From Euperipatoides rowelli (taxonomy: Eukaryota > Onychophora > Udeonychophora > Euonychophora > Peripatopsidae): a stretch of DNA of 11,062 nt. Shown in pieces: positions 7,609 to 11,062 of this stretch. How positions within the stretch are numbered: position 1 is the stretch's first letter; each line of letters opens with the position of its first letter. Location: assembly GCA_003024985.2 (NCBI GenBank), contig PXIH01S0012346.1, one strand, 5' to 3'. Both the position numbers and the translations under genes were made by a program. Below the pieces are notes generated by a model, which did not search any database, had not been told where the DNA came from, and was given only the letters and a program-made list of their open reading frames with translations.

Positions 7609-8014
7609 AACTTTTATTATTTCAAAACAATTATTAAGCTACATAGAAAATGATAAAAGGTTACATTTCTTTATAACAGATTATCATAACTACAGATTTA
7701 TAATTACCGTAGTAATTATTTCCAATTTCAGTCAGTATAATATAGTGAATTATAAAATTACATATTGCTATAGCTTTCATAAAAGTATTATGTATAGGCT
7801 AAATTGAAAAAAAACAAAACAATTATTTTAGATTTTGATTTGTGAAATATTAAGTTAATTTTAAATTAACAAATTTTGTCCAAAAAAGTAATTACAGATG
7901 AACTGTGTTACCCAAATCGTTCAATTTAAAAATTACTATTACAAAAAAAAAAATAAACATTTATTTTAACTGATTCTAGTTTAATTTTAATTAATTTTGA
8001 TTTCAAAATGGTAA
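7609..8014. other. AT-rich non-coding stretch
   Basis: No further reverse-transcriptase motif, exon or transposon end was recognised. The 89-codon plus-strand frame at 7538-7807 starts out of frame with the RT motif and translates low-complexity sequence. One TAGGCTA word is at 7795-7801. Confidence 0.4.
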
Positions 8015-8257
8015 TCTAATATAATAAAAGGCAAGTTGTGTCATTCTGTCACGCTTGGAGATCAGTCTGATAAATATACAACCAATTACTTTAATCAATT
8101 TAATTATTTTTAAACATAATTGTATCAGTCATTTTTGAAGGGCTTTTAAATCCGTCATTTTTGACGGGCTTTTATGGGTTTCGTTTTTGAACTAACAGGG
8201 GAGGTGGGTAACCAATGGGGGTGGGGGAAGAAATTGTTGATGGGCTTTTAAACTAGT
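8015..8257 (+). mobile_element. Helitron-like non-autonomous piece (tentative)
   Basis: The left edge TCTAATATAATAAAAGGCAA followed by TTGTGTCATTCTGTC resembles Helitron 5' ends: it starts TC after an A, then has an AT run, AAAAGG and a TGTCxxTCTGTC block. A GC hairpin CCGTCA-TTTT-TGACGG lies at 8152-8167. CTAGT (8253-8257) could be the CTRRT 3' end, reached through GATGGGCTTTTAAA. Against it, the base after CTAGT is A rather than the T expected, and the hairpin is about 85 bp from that end. No Rep/helicase is present. Confidence 0.4.
8128..8179. repeat. Two 26-bp tandem copies with a GC hairpin
   Basis: GTCATTTTTGAAGGGCTTTT (8128) recurs directly as GTCATTTTTGACGGGCTTTT (8154). A related GATGGGCTTTTAAA occurs at 8240. 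CCGTCA and TGACGG (8152-8157, 8162-8167) form a perfect 6-bp stem. Confidence 0.75.
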
Positions 8258-8619
8258 ATACAGTAACTAGGCCTATAATTATTTTTGATTTTCATTTTAG
8301 ATTATATAGGCTAATTGGGTTTGTTAACTCTAGAATGTCTGTCATATACAGTTTTTGATTATTTATTTGTTGAAATGTTAATTATTCAAAAAAAATTATG
8401 ACAATAATTTTGTATAGGCCTCTAGCCTACTGTTTATATTGCTAAAACCAAAACAATAACTGATCAATTTTATTTATTAAAAAAAAAAAAAAAAATTCTT
8501 ATCACTAAAGATAACTTAACAAATTCACTTAAAAAAATAATATATAACACAAATTCTTCCTTATCTTTTTTTTATAGAGTAAAATTACATTCACTTACTG
8601 TAGGTCTAATGGTAAATAT
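8258..8619. other. AT-rich stretch, possible 3' UTR of the minus-strand LINE
   Basis: It lies just downstream (minus sense) of the likely ORF2 end of the large LINE. It contains a 16-base A-run near 8479-8494 and several TAGGCCTA-type words (8268, 8307, 8423). No LINE tail or target duplication could be assigned. Confidence 0.35.
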
Positions 8620-8838
8620 TTAGTAGGTGTCAATAAAACCAGAAAACAGTAATTTATTGTCATTCCAAATTTTATTGAAGTTTTCCTCCTGAAGGTAAAT
8701 ATGGTCATTATTTAGATTAATTTTATATTCATTACCTAATTAAAAATCAATCTTAAATGGCTTGTCTGAATTTTTAAAAATCATGTTAGGCCTATTTCGA
8801 TATTTCCAAATTGCAAAGTAAAAAATTGCAATGCATTT
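8620..8838 (-). pseudogene. Older LINE: extreme C-terminus
   Basis: The frame KCIAIFYFAIWKYRNRPNMI, with one internal TAA, continues to YLQEENFNKIWNDNKLLF and a stop at 8620-8622. The pattern IW..RN...F is common near the end of LINE ORF2s. The RP pair is encoded by the insert of a TAGGCCTA word (8787-8794); without it the block would read RN-NM. Confidence 0.68.
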
Positions 8839-8944
8839 GGGATTTTTTTTTTTACAAAATCAGTAGGCCTATATTTGTTAATTTTTCAATGTAATGATAC
8901 TATTTGGTATCCAATAAAGTTATATAATGCCATTCTTTCTTTTA

Positions 8945-9013
8945 TTAAAAAATAAACACACATTGAAAAAACAGGTGTTCCATGAACTCAGAATTTTCAT
9001 AAAACAGACATTT
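8945..9013 (-). pseudogene. Older LINE: C-terminal Cys/His segment
   Basis: The frame KCLFYENSEFMEHLFFQCVF ends at a stop at 8945. It matches the CxxC....E...HLFF.C zinc-binding segment near the C-terminus of L1/Tx1 ORF2 proteins, with the second cysteine replaced by phenylalanine. Confidence 0.72.
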
Positions 9014-9262
9014 TCAGTTAATAGTCTAAAAATAAATCTTTTCTTTTACTAGAAGCACCTGAGTTATCTTTTCTATGGTAAAATCAATTAAAGAAGGTGT
9101 GGCCATTTGACTAGTTAAATCTTTTAGAATATATTTCTCAATTTAAGCAAAATTGCACTATCATTTAAAGGTATTTTATAATGTAATGTTAATATTTTGT
9201 AAGAGGATTTGTTTGGTTGAAATCAATTTAACTCCATAAAATTTGAGTGAAGAGTAGGCTAC

Positions 9263-9588
9263 TTAAATGTTTAGACAAAAATTTTGGTGGGGATGATCAG
9301 TGGGAATAACCGTAACAATATAACCCATGGAATCACAGTGAATAATTAAAGAAACTAAGGCGTTAAATTGTAGAGATTGCTTTGGAATGTTAATATTTTT
9401 CAATCGAAGACCGCCCATAATGTCTCGGGAACATTAATTTTTCTATAGAAATCATAGTATTTTTATCACTCCATATAGGCTAAATGAGTTCATTATTGAG
9501 TAAATCGAGTTAATAATTTTTTTTTTGTTGTTAGAATGACAAGTGGAGAGTAGAAGTTAATTATAGGTAAAATATATTTGTTTATGAT
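9263..9588 (-). pseudogene. Older LINE: post-RT region with FIW and GGL motifs
   Basis: IINKYILPIINFYSPLVIL (from 9588) corresponds to the conserved IIN.YILP..Y segment. IWSDKNTMISIEKLMFP (around 9420-9475) matches FIW..K.P.I....L..P. MGGLRLKNINIPKQSLQFNA (9359-9418) matches the GGLGLPNI...N.A block of L1-like ORF2s. The IIN and IWSD stretches are in different frames because of a 5-bp insertion at TAGGCTA 9476-9482. Confidence 0.8.
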
Positions 9589-9654
9589 TTTTTCAAGGGT
9601 ATTGAAACATAACTAGCCTATTTCTTAAATCTGGAGCAGATATTTTTAATTTTT

Positions 9655-9965
9655 TCATAGATTATTTTTAAAATTGTATTTTTCATCTCTAATCCTTGAA
9701 AGAAATAAGGAATTCCTAAAAATAAAATTAGGAAGGCCCTTATAAAATCTATTTATGGTACTATTACTAAATATTTTATAAGAAATGGTTTTACTTTTAT
9801 TGAATTTGGCTGTTATTTTTGAAAAAAAAATTCAATAATTTCTAAAGCATTTTCTAAATCCTCCTGATCTGCACAGAATAGACAAGTGTCAGCCAAGAAA
9901 GATACTACTTTTATATGAGTGTTAAAAGACTTTAAATAAAGACCGACTGTGTTATCATCAATACC
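9655..9965 (-). pseudogene. Older LINE: RT catalytic region
   Basis: Frame one (9813-9965) gives 50 residues, including VVSFLADTCLFCADQEDLEN and then ALEIIEFFF. This is the FADDTxLF box with the first catalytic aspartate disrupted (FLADT instead of FADDT). A frameshift in a T-run leads to frame two (9655-9813), which begins TAKFNKSKT, the usual (S/T)xKxNxxKS/T motif after the box, and continues YKGLPNFIFRNSLFLSRI. The altered DD pair and the frameshift mean no RT activity. Confidence 0.88.
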
Positions 9966-9983
9966 TTTATTATTATTATTATT
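9966..9983. repeat. (ATT)n trinucleotide run, LINE tail
   Basis: TTTATTATTATTATTATT on the plus strand is the 3' tail of the younger LINE and marks the insertion junction with the older LINE RT. Confidence 0.8.
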
Positions 9984-10136
9984 CGTTTATTGCTTTAGTA
10001 AACATATAATGCAAAAAAAATTCAAATAGTAAAGAAAGTATAGTCAAAAGAAGCCCCAAAGGATGGATGACTATTTACAATGGCAACCATAATAGATAAG
10101 AGAAAACATAAAATGAAGAATAATACAACTACTTAA

Positions 10137-10289
10137 TCAGATATCAGAATTGACCGCCCTGATCATACTAGGAACATGTGACAAACTGTATCTTAAAGTC
10201 CTACATCTAGGTTCACAGAGCTTAGCAGCTGCTCTAGTTGATTTGCCAGAAGCATCAAGTCTTGTAATAGGTCTGAACTCAGTATATGT
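10137..10289 (-). pseudogene. Younger LINE: C-terminus of its ORF
   Basis: The peptide TEFRPITRLDASGKSTRA continues to EPRCRTLRYSLSHVPSMIRA and VNSDI, then TGA. The (V/E)PR.RT.R...S..P..IR..N pattern is the usual end of the ORF in CR1/Jockey/RTE-type LINEs. Only the end is present, with no catalytic part, so it is not functional. Confidence 0.72.
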
Positions 10290-10444
10290 TTATCGATGTA
10301 TAGACCAAAGAGACCAGCACTAAGTCCTCAACCCAGAGGAATAGTTCTTTTAATTTTGAAAAAAAAAACAACAAATATTTGACCATTGTTTTTAAAGGCA
10401 AGAAAGGGCTCTAGAGTTAAATAATTTATCAGACCTCTTGTTAA
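10286..10444 (-). pseudogene. Older LINE: reverse transcriptase, N-terminal part
   Basis: A 53-codon frame with one internal TGA contains AFKNNGQIF and then IKRTIPLG, the stop, and GLSAGLFGLYIDKH. It matches the conserved LINE RT block NG...F.I.R.I.QG.PLS..LF.LYID. It is cut on its downstream side by the younger LINE. On its upstream side the frame stays open to the hAT border at 10451. Confidence 0.82.
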
Positions 10445-10451
10445 TTTAGAG

Positions 10452-11062
10452 CAGTGTTCCCAAACTTATTTGGCCTACCACCCCCTTTTCAGAAAAACTA
10501 ATTACTCAGTGCTCCTGGAAATTGACCTTCTTCAAGCGAACAAACAGAAAGATACAGTGAATAATTTACGTTCTTTAATGTATCTACATTCTTACCTATG
10601 TCCTACAACATAGTAAAGAAAGATGTTGTAAATAAGACACCTTGAAATTATAAAAAAAAATTTAAAATAAACCATATATTAACATTCACATTACATAAAG
10701 AAAATTAAGATAATGGATAATATTAAAATAAATTAATATCACGAATAACATTAAAAATCACCCTAATGAGAAGGATGAACATGGTGTATAAGTTTAATCC
10801 TATATGATTTTAAATAATTTATTAGGCCACCTGATAGTAAAAATTTCATAAATCACTTAAATGTGCTTTAAAATAAAATAATAATTTTAAAAGGGTTAAA
10901 CCTGTTGGTGAACTTGACCACTGATCGTTATATCAACTTGCATTTTGTGTGTTTATTTGGAAAATAAAGGAATCACTATGAATTTAACTCTATGTTACAT
11001 AATAGATGAGTAGGCCTACCAACATTTTTCAAAAGTATCTTCTCTTCTTTCTTTATGCTTCC
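10452..11062 (+). mobile_element. Left end of another hAT element, running off the window
   Basis: CAGTGTTCCCAAACTTATTT followed by GGCCTACCACCCCCTTTTC is a characteristic hAT terminus and subterminal region (CAGTGxTTCCCAAACTTxTTxGxCxxxxxxCCCCC). The preceding 8 bases, ATTTAGAG (10444-10451), would be the target duplication. I found no right terminus or second ATTTAGAG, so the element probably continues beyond 11062, or its right end has decayed. No transposase frame is seen. It sits exactly where the readable older LINE frame stops, so it probably inserted into that LINE. Confidence 0.62.

Larger units (their letters stand above)
9966..10289 (-). mobile_element. Younger 5'-truncated LINE 3' end, nested in the older LINE
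   Basis: In minus sense it carries the last 50 codons of a LINE ORF (10137-10289) and about 170 bases of 3' UTR. It ends in ACTAAAGCAATAAACG followed by an (AAT)n tail (9966-9983), which includes AATAAA. Severe 5' truncation and a microsatellite-like tail are usual for non-LTR elements copied by target-primed reverse transcription. It splits the RT of the older LINE between GLYIDKH and GIDDNTV, so it inserted later. I could not define an exact target duplication: ATCGATAAAC and ATTGATGATAAC on the two sides are similar but not identical. Confidence 0.8.
8620..10451 (-). mobile_element. Dead L1/Tx1-like LINE, ORF2 part, interrupted by a younger LINE
   Basis: Successive minus-strand fragments follow the order of an L1/Tx1-like ORF2. 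First comes the RT fingers/palm (10286-10444), then the RT catalytic region (9655-9965), the FIW-type segment with GGL..L.NI (9263-9588), the C-terminal cysteine/histidine segment (8945-9013), and the terminal segment with AIWKYRN ending in a stop at 8620. Frameshifts and stops separate them, so it is long inactive. The left (5') part of the element is missing from the window: the readable frame reaches the start of the hAT element at 10452. The younger LINE (9966-10289) splits the RT. At least two of the frameshifts are explained by the TAGCCTA / TAGGCTA insertions described in the findings. Confidence 0.87.
349..11018. repeat. Dispersed TAGGCCTA / TAGGCTA / TAGCCTA words (22 sites)
   Basis: TAGGCCTA starts at 2759, 3709, 6221, 6957, 8268, 8787, 8864 and 11011. 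TAGGCTA starts at 349, 4184, 5962, 7795, 8307, 9255 and 9476. TAGCCTA starts at 3704, 5344, 6633, 6729, 7527, 8423 and 9614. At about 30% G+C a hand estimate expects about 0.1 of the 8-mer and about 1 of the two 7-mers together in 11 kb. None lies in the ETS/YY1-like array. At 2759, 4184, 8787, 9476 and 9614 comparison with a sister sequence or reading frame shows that they are insertions. Confidence 0.85.

Noticed and set aside
7538-7807. 89-codon plus-strand frame
   Set aside because: Its start is out of frame with the RT motif and the rest is AT-rich low complexity.
1-11062. tRNA genes, tRNA-derived SINEs, rRNA, CRISPR arrays
   Set aside because: No A/B-box pair, cloverleaf or regularly spaced identical repeats with unique spacers were found.

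Overview
This is animal nuclear DNA, roughly 70% A+T by eye, with no prokaryotic-style gene organisation. The only host coding sequence I can recognise is a single 147-bp exon on the minus strand (4801-4947). It encodes the start of the nuclease domain of a mitochondrial EXOG / endonuclease-G-like enzyme. Its borders are a clean acceptor (TTATTTCAG) and donor (GAAG|GTAATT), so nearly everything else is intron or flanking DNA of that gene filled with mobile elements and repeats. The mix (hAT MITEs, L1/Tx1-like LINEs, a Helitron-like piece, a tandem array) fits a marine invertebrate or lower deuterostome. I cannot fix the species.

Layout. 1-572: plain AT-rich DNA. 573-1916: a degenerate tandem array, about 135 bp per unit on the left and about 55 bp on the right, whose core pairs ETS-like (ACTTCC) and YY1-like (CCAAGATGGC) words. 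2655-2752: two 60-bp repeats. 2761-3084: a hAT MITE with a perfect 8-bp target duplication. 3411-4035: a second hAT MITE, also with a perfect 8-bp duplication. 4068-4087: right terminus of a third hAT-like element. 4130-4773: a 644-bp element with 51/52-bp inverted ends. 4801-4947: the EXOG exon. 5148: possible hAT left end. 5385-5605: a four-copy minisatellite. 6863-6892: a perfect 30-bp palindrome. 6990-7236: two identical 114-bp tandem copies plus a partial third. 7501-7590: a LINE reverse-transcriptase scrap on the plus strand. 8015-8257: a Helitron-like piece. 8620-10451: a dead L1/Tx1-like LINE on the minus strand, split in its RT domain by a younger LINE 3' end (9966-10289). From 10452: a hAT left end running off the window.

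The most interesting signal is not a conventional feature. The words TAGGCCTA, TAGGCTA and TAGCCTA occur 22 times, about 20-fold more than composition predicts. At five places a built-in control shows the word arose by inserting GGCC, GGC or GCC at a TA with duplication of the TA. The controls are the opposite copy of a hAT target duplication, the opposite arm of an inverted repeat, and three places in the LINE reading frame. The shape (TA + 3-4 nt + TA) resembles excision footprints of a TA-specific transposon or some other recurrent micro-insertion process. I do not know of a description of it.
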